DNA of 64,000 nt from a virus, in the IMG/VR virus record IMGVR_UViG_3300044638_006161, positions 1 through 64,000 of that record. One strand, given 5' to 3'. Numbering within the stretch: position 1 is the stretch's first letter; every line of letters starts with the position of its first letter. The notes beneath the pieces were generated by a model. That model was not told where the DNA came from. It worked only from the letters and a program-made list of their open reading frames with translations, and searched no databases. Position numbers and translations under genes: made by a program. Below, piece by piece: positions 19,003 through 26,941 of the stretch.

Positions 19003-19527
19003 ATGTTAAAGGTTTTTATAAAAGATAAACAAAGTGGCATAAAAAAAGAAGTACAGATAACAAGGTCTCTAAATGGAGATTATATGTTAACTGAGCATCC
19101 AGATATTGATATCATCATAATGCCGCAGAAAAATAAACTTCTTGTTTTACCTAAAGAAGATTATAATGAACATGTTTACTCTCTACAAGATTCTTTTTTA
19201 AAATATATGACCAAAAAGGGTGTTCTGCTACCAGAAAGTATATCTGGTGGTAACATATACGGTTCTTTTCAAGCCTCTTATACTCCACAACCATCGGGAG
19301 GTGAAAACCCTTTGCAAGTAATTGTCTATAGCGCTGCAAACTTTATAGAACAAGAACGTCCAATATTTACGTTTGAAAAAGAATTTGAAGATACAATGGA
19401 AAAAGAACTATTGTACCCATCAGTACAAGATTCCACCGAACTTGGAGAGGTTCCACAAGAACCATTCAAGGGCTCTATTCCAAAATATGGTTTCCCAACT
19501 CGCGGTATTTACCGATACAATTATTAA
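19003..19527 (+). CDS. Hypothetical prohead-region protein
   Basis: 174 residues from ATG 19003; the in-frame TTG at 18979 lies within the upstream gene. The N-terminal half is beta-prone (MLKVFIKDKQSGIKKEVQI). The C-terminal half has Pro/Tyr-rich segments ending in PKYGFPTRGIYRYNY. No catalytic or membrane features. The last phrase looks like a structured tail. By location it may be an assembly factor or head component. Unknown family. Confidence 0.45.
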   Translation: MLKVFIKDKQSGIKKEVQITRSLNGDYMLTEHPDIDIIIMPQKNKLLVLPKEDYNEHVYSLQDSFLKYMTKKGVLLPESISGGNIYGSFQASYTPQPSGGENPLQVIVYSAANFIEQERPIFTFEKEFEDTMEKELLYPSVQDSTELGEVPQEPFKGSIPKYGFPTRGIYRYNY

Positions 19528-19543
19528 TTTAGGAGAAAATATA

Positions 19544-20056
19544 ATGTTAATAACAGAGTCACAAATCAGACAGATTATTAAAGAAGAAATTCAAGCAATG
19601 GTAGAGGAAGGTATTATTGACGAAGGATTTGCAGATACTCTTAGAAGAGGCGTAGGTCAACTTGGAGCAAGATTGGCTTCTGCGGTTGGCACAACTTCAG
19701 CGGATGTGGCTGACATAGAAAAAGCAAAAGCATCTGAAAAAGCTGCTGGAGAAGAAAAAGCTACTGCCGCTAAGAAAGAAATGGCTAAAAAACAAGTTGT
19801 TCAAAAAGCAAGAGAAGCTTCGCAAGCTCTTTTAAAAATTGATAATGATATGAGAAAAATTAGCGAATTATCGGGTCCATTAAGTTATGCTGATGGCACA
19901 AAATTAGATGTTACATCAATTGGGTCTGCTATTGAAGCTTTGATGCAAGAATTAGATAAAGTTGAGCAAAAAATTACAGGAGAAACTGGTCATACAACTG
20001 GAGGAAGTTTAGGGCTTCACCCAACTTTGAAAGAAAAGAAAGCAGCTAAAAAATAA
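19544..20056 (+). CDS. Prohead core / internal protein with targeting-like N-terminus
   Basis: 170 residues from ATG 19544, with AGGAG 8-9 nt upstream; the longer frame back to 19373 overlaps the previous gene and is rejected. It begins MLITESQIRQIIKE, the shared (I/L)-K-E module, followed by EEIQAMVEEGIIDEG with more possible protease sites. The middle is an Ala/Lys/Glu-rich helix (about 60-100). It fits a small core protein in the position of T4 gp67/gp68, packaged and cleaved during maturation. Ends with a Lys-rich tail. Role inferred from position and composition. Confidence 0.55.
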   Translation: MLITESQIRQIIKEEIQAMVEEGIIDEGFADTLRRGVGQLGARLASAVGTTSADVADIEKAKASEKAAGEEKATAAKKEMAKKQVVQKAREASQALLKIDNDMRKISELSGPLSYADGTKLDVTSIGSAIEALMQELDKVEQKITGETGHTTGGSLGLHPTLKEKKAAKK

Positions 20057-20319
20057 TGCAATTATTAAGCTTCATTCTTGCCTGCTACGGAATGACGATG
20101 ATCGCGGTCTATGGCAAGATTTTTGATGCTGTTAGACCGCAGTATCATTTTTTTAAATGCCCTATGTGCATGGGATTTTGGGTTGGAGTATTTAATTGGC
20201 TTTTAATAGACGTAAGTTTTAATTGGTTTGTTGCTGGATGCATTTCATCTGGCACATCGTATCTGTTATCTCGCGTAGCAGATGACGACGGATTAACAAT
20301 AAAAGTGAAGAAACAATGA
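20056..20319 (+). CDS. DUF1360-like small membrane protein
   Basis: 87 residues with two or three hydrophobic segments (about 1-19, 35-50, 55-72) around a CPMCMGFWVGVF motif at 35-46. This C-x2-C-x-GFW-x-G signature is typical of the DUF1360 family of small membrane proteins found in bacilli and many phages. The function of the family is not known to me. It overlaps the stop of the core protein by 1 nt. Possibly an envelope-acting accessory protein. Confidence 0.6.
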   Translation: MQLLSFILACYGMTMIAVYGKIFDAVRPQYHFFKCPMCMGFWVGVFNWLLIDVSFNWFVAGCISSGTSYLLSRVADDDGLTIKVKKQ

Positions 20320-20326
20320 AACTTCA

Positions 20327-20334
20327 CTATTTAT
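20327..20334 (+). promoter_or_regulatory. Putative late promoter motif before the protease leader
   Basis: CTATTTAT preceded by A, in the 164-nt gap before the prohead protease. On the minus strand the same bases read TATAAATAG, an exact T4 late -10. A strong Shine-Dalgarno and a short reading frame follow immediately. Confidence 0.45.
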
Positions 20335-20355
20335 ACTGAATGGAGGTGATTTATT

Positions 20356-20433
20356 GTGAATACTGAACAAGTATACATCCGTCGTTATATGTTGCAACCC
20401 GTTAGACGCTGTTGCAACGGTAGCATATCGTAG
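20356..20433 (+). CDS. Possible 25-residue leader peptide
   Basis: GTG 20356 to TAG 20431-20433, preceded by GGAGGTGAT (20342-20350), the strongest anti-SD match I noticed in the window, 5 nt from the GTG. The peptide is basic and cysteine-containing (VNTEQVYIRRY...RRCCNGSIS). The stop codon falls on the left arm of the hairpin at 20430-20462, and two copies of the self-complementary GTTGCAAC lie at 20391-20398 and 20411-20418. The arrangement resembles an attenuation leader ahead of the protease gene. It may instead be a real mini-protein. Confidence 0.35.
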   Translation: MNTEQVYIRRYMLQPVRRCCNGSIS

Positions 20434-20462
20434 CCTCTCGGAGAAAAAATCTGAGAGGCTAC
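20430..20462 (+). terminator. Strong hairpin before the protease gene
   Basis: A perfect 10-bp stem, GTAGCCTCTC (20430-20439) with GAGAGGCTAC (20453-20462), with AGA/TCT also able to pair inside and an A-rich loop. No T tract follows, so this is either a weak terminator, an attenuator linked to the leader peptide, or an RNA-stability element. The protease SD (CAGAGA) and ATG 20484 come 11-22 nt later. Confidence 0.6.
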
Positions 20463-20483
20463 AACCTTTCACCAGAGAAACAA

Positions 20484-21101
20484 ATGAGCAAATTATTATT
20501 AAGAGAATTTTTTGAATTGTGCGAAGGCGGCGTCTGTCAAGATCTATTGACAGAGCAAGAAAAAATATTCGTCAAAGATGGTGGCTTGATGCTGTCTGGC
20601 ATCATGCAAAAAAGCGATCAAGAAAATGGGAATGGGCGTGTATACCCACGTAGAATTCTTGAACGTGAAGTAGAAAATTATCAAAAATTAGTTGAAGAAC
20701 GTAGAGCATTAGGTGAATTAGACCATCCTGATGATTCTGTCATTAATTTAAAAAATACATCCCACATGGTTACTAAAATTTGGTGGGATGGCAATAATGT
20801 TATGGGTAAAGTTAAGGTTTTAGACACACCATCTGGTAATATTCTTAAAAATTTAGTAAAAGGTGGTGTAAAATTAGGTATTAGTTCGCGTGGTCTTGGT
20901 TCTACAAGAAAAGAAAGCGGTAAAACAGTTGTTGAGGATGATTTTCAATTAATTTGCTTTGATTTCGTGCAAGAACCATCAACTCCTGGTGCTTTTATGG
21001 GACCAAAAGAGTTAGCGGAAGGCAAAACGCGAGACACAAGCAAAATATTCAGCAAGGCAGATAGATTGAATCGTTTGCTAAACGATATTATAGGAAAATA
21101 A
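20484..21101 (+). CDS. Prohead maturation protease (gp21-like)
   Basis: 205 residues, close to T4 gp21 (212). It carries the family landmarks: GELDHPD with His81, and LGISSRGLGS with Ser134/135, plus the opening GIMQKSDQENGNGRVYP. It should cleave scaffold, capsid and internal proteins after (L/I)-x-E sequences during prohead maturation. That specificity is relevant to the (I/L)-K-E modules noted in five small proteins here. It lies upstream of scaffold and capsid as in T4, but separated from them by a fibre block. Confidence 0.9.
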   Translation: MSKLLLREFFELCEGGVCQDLLTEQEKIFVKDGGLMLSGIMQKSDQENGNGRVYPRRILEREVENYQKLVEERRALGELDHPDDSVINLKNTSHMVTKIWWDGNNVMGKVKVLDTPSGNILKNLVKGGVKLGISSRGLGSTRKESGKTVVEDDFQLICFDFVQEPSTPGAFMGPKELAEGKTRDTSKIFSKADRLNRLLNDIIGK

Positions 21102-21104
21102 AAT

Positions 21105-21506
21105 ATGTCAATTCAAGGTTTTGAATATCCAAAAGCAGGGTTAGGAAATGTTGCAAGTTATCAAGTGAGCGGTATTCCTTGGGTAACTTCTTCTCTAACA
21201 GCTCCTGCATCTTCCTCTGTTCCATTAGAGATTAATTTTCCAAGCGTTACAAAAAGTATTCTTGTTAAAAATATTAATCCCACAACTAACAAAATTAGAG
21301 TTGGCTTTAGCGCAAATGGCGTTAAAGGAACAAATTATCTTTTAATAGAAAAAGATGAATCATTTGAAGCCGATGTTAAAATAACAAAACTATACTTGTT
21401 AAGCGACACATCGGGTTCTGCTATTGCATCTGTAGTTGCGTCTCTTACAGGAATTGATACAAGTTCGTTGCCTAATAGCTGGTCTGGTTCTTCTGGTGTA
21501 GGATAA
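21105..21506 (+). CDS. Small virion protein (decoration-like?)
   Basis: 133 residues, beta-prone and Ser/Thr/Ile-rich, with AGGA 8-11 nt before ATG 21105. A central segment (KSILVKNINPTTNKIRVGFS) suggests a small beta-sandwich. The C-terminus ends in a flexible WSGSSGVG tail. It starts 3 nt after the protease. A capsid decoration or fibre-base protein are the natural options. Not recognised. Confidence 0.45.
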   Translation: MSIQGFEYPKAGLGNVASYQVSGIPWVTSSLTAPASSSVPLEINFPSVTKSILVKNINPTTNKIRVGFSANGVKGTNYLLIEKDESFEADVKITKLYLLSDTSGSAIASVVASLTGIDTSSLPNSWSGSSGVG

Positions 21507-21527
21507 ATTTAATAGGGGGCTCTTAAC

Positions 21528-23657
21528 ATGTTAAGATATGGAGTTCCACCATTGCCAGCGGGCATACCTAATACTGCTTCGCTGCTTATCAATGATGGTA
21601 TCGGTGGAGGCTGGGTAAGTTCTGCATTAGTAGACAATGTATTAAGCGCTTCATATGTTCCTGCAATTGTTACAACAGACGGTATACAGGGAAATGGAAC
21701 GGTTGGTAGCCCTGTACAGCTACAACCAAGCATTTCTATTACGGCAGTAACGGCTTCGCTAAAAGGCGATGGTTCACAAGTTACAGGGGTTATTTCTTCT
21801 TCTTTTGCTACAACGGCGGCATTTGCTCAATCGATTAATAGTTCTTCTCTTGCAACTACTGGCTCAAATATTTTTGTTGGCAATCAAACATTCTCCGGCT
21901 CCCTTTATCAGTCAGGAACTTTTTATGGCGACCTTATTAATTTAGCATTTGGGTCAACCCAAACTGGAACAGGCTCTTATCTTCTAAACGCGGACGATCA
22001 GGGTACAATACAATTTGATACTTATCAAAACATAGGAGCTGCGCTACAACCATATGTAAACACTGGCTCTTTTAGTGGTTCATTTATTGGTACGGTGAGC
22101 GCATCAACTATTACTGCAACTAAAATAACCGCTTCGTCAGGCATAAACTTAACAAATACACAAATAGAAGCAGTAAATTATATTGATTTTTATACAGGAT
22201 CTTCACCAGCGTGGCGTAATGGTAGAATATTTTGGGATGATGCGCAAGGCGCTTTAGCTGTATATAATGCTGAAGCTGATATCACGCTACAAGTTGGACA
22301 AGAAAACTACGTAAGAGCGCGTAACCAAACAGGAAGTCCAATACTAAATGGTACAGCCGTTAGATTGTCTGGTGCCCTTGGGGATAGACCAACCATAACA
22401 AAAGCACAATCTATTGATCAAACTGCGCTTTTATCAAATCGAAACGATATCGTAGGTGTAGCAACACATGATATCGAGCATGGAACAGATGGCTATGTTA
22501 CTACACAAGGTCTGGTTAATGGTTTAAATACAGATGCCTACGAGGCTGGTGATTTGCTATGGGTATCACAAACAGCAGGAGAATTAACCAATCAAGTACC
22601 GGATGCTCCCTATGACAAAATATTTATTGGTGTTGTAACAAGAAAAAATACAAATAATGGTTCTATTTTTGTTTTTCCAAGACAATCTATGCACTTTCAT
22701 GATTTGTCTTCTGTTAGTTCGTCGTTGTATACACAGGGCGATATATTCGTATACCAAGTTTCTGGTTCAAGCGGAGTTTGGACGAATACAAAACAATTAA
22801 GTGGTTCTTATAGTTTTACTGGTTCATTGAATATAACTGGAGCATTGTCTGGCTCACCAAATATAACAGTAGCGAGCAACATAGTTCCTGTTTCGTCTGG
22901 AACAATTTCTCTTGGATCTTTAGATAAACCATTTAAAGAGATATTTGTTGGTAGTGGTTCCATCAGTATTGCAAGCCCAATTTCTGGCGACCCAGCAACC
23001 GTTATTAGCAACAACGCAGGCAACTTGGAAATAAGTGCCGGTGGTATTAGATTATTGGGAACGGGCTCATTTATTGCAGCAACTGGTTCATTTGAGTATG
23101 TGTCTGGTAATGTTACTTGGGAAGGTAACAGTAACCAATTGGGCTATATTTCAGCTTCAAATGGCTTTACGGGATCATTTACTGGTAGTTTCTACGGGAA
23201 TGATAACCTTACAAAATATTATGGTGTATTTAGTGACGAGACTTTACAAACAGCTTCTGCGATAAACACAGAAGCCGCAATACGATTTGGTAATACCCAC
23301 GAAGCAAATGGAATTAGCATAGTAAGCGGTAGCCAAATTAAAGTAACAAAAGCTGGGGTATACGATATCGCATATACAGCTCAATATCACAAAACAACTA
23401 ATCCTTCTGTGACAGTATCAAACTGGTTAAAAAGAACTGGATCAAACGTTGATAAAACAAACGTTGATTTTATAATGCCTAACAACACAAACTATCATAC
23501 GTTTGTAAATTTCTATACATTATATTTAAACGCAAATGAATATGTTGAAATTATGTATAGTGATGGGGCAACATTTCAATTGTCTGGCACTGGCGCACAA
23601 ATTACTCCAACAAGACCTTCAACACCAAGCGTAAGATTAAAAATAACTAAATTATAA
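21528..23657 (+). CDS. Long fibre protein with C1q/TNF-like tip
   Basis: 709 residues with GGGGG 12-16 nt before ATG 21528. The N-terminal 150 residues carry fibre-shaft repeats (SLKGDGSQVTG, SSSFATTAAFA, TGSNIFVGNQTFSG). A globular domain with YVRARNQTGSPILNGTAV and GDLLWVSQTAGELT sits at about 260-390. More GSFTGSF-type repeats lie near 540. The last 140 residues have a jelly-roll pattern (ITVxxAGVYDIAYTAQYHKT, then WLKRTGSNV, then LNANEYVEIMYSD) resembling C1q/TNF-like receptor-binding tips. It probably binds host surface. Location inside the head gene cluster might mean a head fibre. Confidence 0.65.
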   Translation: MLRYGVPPLPAGIPNTASLLINDGIGGGWVSSALVDNVLSASYVPAIVTTDGIQGNGTVGSPVQLQPSISITAVTASLKGDGSQVTGVISSSFATTAAFAQSINSSSLATTGSNIFVGNQTFSGSLYQSGTFYGDLINLAFGSTQTGTGSYLLNADDQGTIQFDTYQNIGAALQPYVNTGSFSGSFIGTVSASTITATKITASSGINLTNTQIEAVNYIDFYTGSSPAWRNGRIFWDDAQGALAVYNAEADITLQVGQENYVRARNQTGSPILNGTAVRLSGALGDRPTITKAQSIDQTALLSNRNDIVGVATHDIEHGTDGYVTTQGLVNGLNTDAYEAGDLLWVSQTAGELTNQVPDAPYDKIFIGVVTRKNTNNGSIFVFPRQSMHFHDLSSVSSSLYTQGDIFVYQVSGSSGVWTNTKQLSGSYSFTGSLNITGALSGSPNITVASNIVPVSSGTISLGSLDKPFKEIFVGSGSISIASPISGDPATVISNNAGNLEISAGGIRLLGTGSFIAATGSFEYVSGNVTWEGNSNQLGYISASNGFTGSFTGSFYGNDNLTKYYGVFSDETLQTASAINTEAAIRFGNTHEANGISIVSGSQIKVTKAGVYDIAYTAQYHKTTNPSVTVSNWLKRTGSNVDKTNVDFIMPNNTNYHTFVNFYTLYLNANEYVEIMYSDGATFQLSGTGAQITPTRPSTPSVRLKITKL

Positions 23658-23658
23658 A

Positions 23659-24657
23659 ATGAAAGTATTAGCAACGTTGACAGTTTCCGGTGGTTTAAAC
23701 ATGGCTTCAACAGCCAAAGACGAATTTACTATTGGAACACCTTTAGAAAATAATAATGGTCTTATAGATAATTTAACGGTCTATGCTAATGCTGATTTTA
23801 AAAATAATGTAATTATAGGAAGCAGCTCTACTGATACATTGCTCATCAATTCCAAGACAACTGCCTCTCAAGACTTATTTCTTAATAATGCTAATTTACT
23901 TATTAGTGGTTCTGGTACGATTTATTATAATGGCATGGATGTTTTTGCGTCTATGGACGGTGGCGCAAATGAAGGTGACGGTGAAGAACAAACTGTAACT
24001 GATATCGTGTCTGCTGGCGAAATTTTAACTTCAAGAAGTGGTTCTACGATAACGCTAACATTTAATACAGCTTCACTTGATGGTTATAAATTCTTACTAA
24101 ATTCTTCAAATTATACTCCTCAAGCTGGTGAAAAGACAATCTATTTTTCATTTGAACCGCACTATTCGGCTGTAACTTATTTTGATGCAAATTCGCAAGG
24201 ATTAAACTTGAAACGCGCAGATTATGCAGTTTCAAATTTAAGTATGTCGATAAACCTCCCGCCAGTCCAAACTCATTTAGGCAAGACATTTACTTTTATA
24301 AATGCTACATATGTCGGTAAATATACAGATTTTAATTCTATTGGGTATTCTTCTTCTGCTGGCGGATTAACTACAATAAATGGTAGGTATTCTGTTCATA
24401 AAATAATTTTTTATCCATACTCAAGTGGAAATTATACAGATTATATTGGATCTGGAAAATTAACCGAAACCAATATCTTAGAAACTTATTTAATAACAAA
24501 TAACATAAAAGACTATATAATGGTTGTAGGTCATGAAAATGAAACAGACCAGCATAATTTTATTACGTTACAAGCAGTTTCATCAAGTCAATTTGGTTAC
24601 ACTTGGATGATTAGGGACGTAAATGATTATCAGCCATTCTCCATAGCAGCAATTTAG
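23659..24657 (+). CDS. Fibre or virion surface protein
   Basis: 332 residues starting 1 nt after the previous stop, with no obvious SD, so translation may be coupled. The N-terminal third is a fibre-like Ser/Thr/Asn-rich region (NLTVYANADFKNNVIIGSSS). A short acidic linker GANEGDGEEQTV near 100 separates it from a beta-rich C-terminal domain containing TFTFINATYVGKY. It is probably co-assembled with the long fibre at 21528. Family not recognised. Confidence 0.5.
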   Translation: MKVLATLTVSGGLNMASTAKDEFTIGTPLENNNGLIDNLTVYANADFKNNVIIGSSSTDTLLINSKTTASQDLFLNNANLLISGSGTIYYNGMDVFASMDGGANEGDGEEQTVTDIVSAGEILTSRSGSTITLTFNTASLDGYKFLLNSSNYTPQAGEKTIYFSFEPHYSAVTYFDANSQGLNLKRADYAVSNLSMSINLPPVQTHLGKTFTFINATYVGKYTDFNSIGYSSSAGGLTTINGRYSVHKIIFYPYSSGNYTDYIGSGKLTETNILETYLITNNIKDYIMVVGHENETDQHNFITLQAVSSSQFGYTWMIRDVNDYQPFSIAAI

Positions 24658-24665
24658 GGGTTAAA

Positions 24666-25115
24666 ATGAATAAACAAGATTTAAAAAAAATTGTTAAGCC
24701 TATAATCAAAGAGTGCTTAACAGAGATATTGTATGAACAAGGATTAAACAAATTAATTGAAGAGTCAATTAAGACAAAACAGCGTGAAGTAGTAAAAGAA
24801 AACCGCGAAGAAGAATCGTCTTATGAAGCAAAAGAAGCTCGGTTTATGAAGCAAACAGCTTCAAGCAAGCCAAACAAGTTACAGGAAGCTAAGAAGCAAT
24901 TATTACAGAAGATTTCAATGGGTGGATTTGACCCATTTGCAGGTTCAATGCCAATTGAAGGCAGTGAAGAACAAATTGTAGAAAATCTAAATCCTCAAGC
25001 AACAGTGTTACCAGGTATTCAAGGCTCTGGTGTCGATATTTCAGGGCTTTTGGGACAAAATAAACAGATCTGGAAAGGTCTATCAACTGCCTTAAATAAA
25101 GGCAAGAAAGAATAA
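24666..25115 (+). CDS. Prohead core / internal protein candidate
   Basis: 149 residues with AGGGG before ATG 24666. The N-terminus MNKQDLKKIVKPIIKE is a variant of the (I/L)-K-E module, here two residues longer. A charged helix follows (about 25-70), then a Gly/Pro-rich C-terminal part (SMGGFDPFAGSMPIEG, LPGIQGSGVDISGLLG). It lies just upstream of the bS21-like and scaffold genes, in the T4 core-protein neighbourhood. It could be an internal or core protein cleaved by the protease at 20484. Inference from position and N-terminus. Confidence 0.5.
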   Translation: MNKQDLKKIVKPIIKECLTEILYEQGLNKLIEESIKTKQREVVKENREEESSYEAKEARFMKQTASSKPNKLQEAKKQLLQKISMGGFDPFAGSMPIEGSEEQIVENLNPQATVLPGIQGSGVDISGLLGQNKQIWKGLSTALNKGKKE

Positions 25116-25123
25116 GGTGTATT

Positions 25124-25387
25124 ATGGGAAGAGCAGCACATTTAGAAGTAAAATTACCACCGCACGTTAAGCCAACAAACGAAACTAATGATCAATTAAT
25201 TAAAAAGTTTCTAAAAGAATGCAGTAAGGACTCTTTATTGCAATATTTATTTGAAAAAAGTGCTTATTCAAGAAGATTTGAAAAGAAATCCGTAATTACA
25301 AGACAAAAAAAACTTAAATATAAAAGAAATGCTAAAAAATATAATGAAGAAATAAATTCTAATCGTTTAGATAAGAAAGCAAAATAA
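25124..25387 (+). CDS. Basic protein resembling ribosomal protein bS21
   Basis: 87 residues, strongly basic. From residue 18 it follows the bS21 pattern: NETNDQLIKKFLKECSKD, then a tyrosine-containing stretch (SAYSRRFEKKS), then a Lys/Arg-rich helix (RQKKLKYKRNAKKY). Phage-encoded bS21 homologues are known from environmental phages, where they may replace host S21 and bias initiation. An AAGG site precedes ATG 25124. The alternative is a basic prohead core protein, given the location between core and scaffold genes. Resemblance judged by eye only. Confidence 0.45.
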   Translation: MGRAAHLEVKLPPHVKPTNETNDQLIKKFLKECSKDSLLQYLFEKSAYSRRFEKKSVITRQKKLKYKRNAKKYNEEINSNRLDKKAK

Positions 25388-25443
25388 GATTCTGACAGGT
25401 TTTAAAGATAAAAGATTAAATAGTCATTTGCGTATAAGTTACA

Positions 25444-25451
25444 CTATTTAT
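25444..25451 (+). promoter_or_regulatory. Putative late promoter motif before scaffold
   Basis: CTATTTAT preceded by ACA, 38 nt before the scaffold ATG at 25490, in the 102-nt gap 25388-25489. No hairpin with a T tract was seen in this gap. Confidence 0.5.
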
Positions 25452-25489
25452 TTAAAAATATCTTTTCCTGATAACAGGAGTACAATTAT

Positions 25490-26908
25490 ATGTCAAATTT
25501 GTTAGAGCAAGCAATTATAGATGCTGCCGCGTTAAAAGAAGTGGCGATGAAGAACGCAGAAGCAGCGTTAATTGAAAAATATTCAAGAGAATTTAAAGAG
25601 TCTGTAGAAAGATTATTAGAGCAAGAGCAGCCAACCGTGGATACTGTTGCTTCTGCTGATCCATTAACAACATCTGCGGCTACTGATTCTTCTGGAATGC
25701 AATCAGGTACGATGCAAAATGGTCCAGAAGAGGCTTTTAGTGATGTAGGATCTTCTTTCTTGGAAGGCGAGCAGCATGAGTTAGTAACAATTGATTTTAA
25801 TGAATTAAAAAAACAAATATCCTCTGCGCTCTCACCACAGAGCCCAATGTTAAGCAGTCCAGAAATAGATCTTGCTACATCGGAAGAAGATTCAGAAGTA
25901 GCAACAGAAATTAATGAAAATTTTGAAGAGAGCCATGATGCTGGTGGACAAGACAAATCGTCACCAAAAGATGACGGACTTCATGAAGAAGAATATGAAG
26001 TAGAGGAGGATGTTTTAGTAGATCCTTTGGAAAAAGAAATAAGAGTAAAATCGGGGCTACCAGCAGAAGATTCAGAAGAAGAGCAAGATGAATATGAAGA
26101 ATCCTTAATGGCTCTTGAGGAGTTTGAGCTTGAAGAAGGTGCAGAGGACCAAATCCCAGCAGCAGAAAAAGCTGTCGGCGTTGCCCAAAACCGCTTAGGA
26201 AATTTAAAAGCACAAGCAGCAGAAGAGAAAGCAAAAGAAGAAGAAAAACTCGCTGCTATTAAATCTGGAAGCAGTGGCTTGGAAGAAGGTATTGAAATCT
26301 CTGAAGACGAACTGAAAGAATTAGCAGAAGCATTTAAAGTGGATCTTAAGATTGGTAACCTAAGCGACGGTCATATGGGAACAACGGAAAGAGAAAAACG
26401 AGAACAGCGCGCTCTTGAGTTGACTCTTGCCCGCGATGAAAAAGAAATGGAAGAAAGAAAGCAAGAAGAAGCAGAAATGGGTGATTTAAAGAAACAACTT
26501 GATGAATCAATTAAGCTTGGTGACTCTTTGGTCAAAGAAAATGATGAATTAAACGAAAAAATGTTAGAAATGCAGGAAAATTTACAAATTTTGAGAGAAA
26601 ATATTGAAAAATTAAGCATTTCAAACGCGAAATTACTATATACTAACAAAGTATTAGGAAATGCCTCGTTGAATGAGCGACAAAAACAACAAATTGTCGA
26701 AAACATTTCCAATTCTACCAGCGTTTTAGAGGCTAAAACCATCTATAACACGCTTCAAAGCACGGTGTCGGGTATTTCTTCTAAGAAACCGAAAGAATCA
26801 CTTAGCGAAGCGTTGATCCGTGGTAACTCGCCTTTCATAACGCGCAAAAAAGAAGAATCAGAAATTCCATTCGCAGAACGAATGAAAAAATTAGCAGGTA
26901 TAACCTAA
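25490..26908 (+). CDS. Prohead core scaffolding protein (gp22-like)
   Basis: 472 residues, highly acidic (long Glu/Asp-rich tracts at about 120-260) and largely coiled coil (290-400, with ENDELNEKMLEMQENL). It ends in a basic segment with PFAERMKKLAGIT, the kind of C-terminal tail scaffold proteins use to contact capsid protein. Location immediately before the major capsid gene matches T4 gene 22 (269 residues; this one is longer). It should form the prohead core and be degraded by the protease at 20484. AGGAG precedes ATG 25490. The ACTATTTA motif lies upstream. Confidence 0.8.
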   Translation: MSNLLEQAIIDAAALKEVAMKNAEAALIEKYSREFKESVERLLEQEQPTVDTVASADPLTTSAATDSSGMQSGTMQNGPEEAFSDVGSSFLEGEQHELVTIDFNELKKQISSALSPQSPMLSSPEIDLATSEEDSEVATEINENFEESHDAGGQDKSSPKDDGLHEEEYEVEEDVLVDPLEKEIRVKSGLPAEDSEEEQDEYEESLMALEEFELEEGAEDQIPAAEKAVGVAQNRLGNLKAQAAEEKAKEEEKLAAIKSGSSGLEEGIEISEDELKELAEAFKVDLKIGNLSDGHMGTTEREKREQRALELTLARDEKEMEERKQEEAEMGDLKKQLDESIKLGDSLVKENDELNEKMLEMQENLQILRENIEKLSISNAKLLYTNKVLGNASLNERQKQQIVENISNSTSVLEAKTIYNTLQSTVSGISSKKPKESLSEALIRGNSPFITRKKEESEIPFAERMKKLAGIT

Positions 26909-26941
26909 AAAACGTAAATATAAATTTACAGGAGATTAAAA

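Noticed and set aside
19373-19543. Upstream extension of the core protein start
   Set aside because: Overlaps the preceding gene, has no SD, and the AGGAG-supported ATG 19544 gives the conserved N-terminal module.
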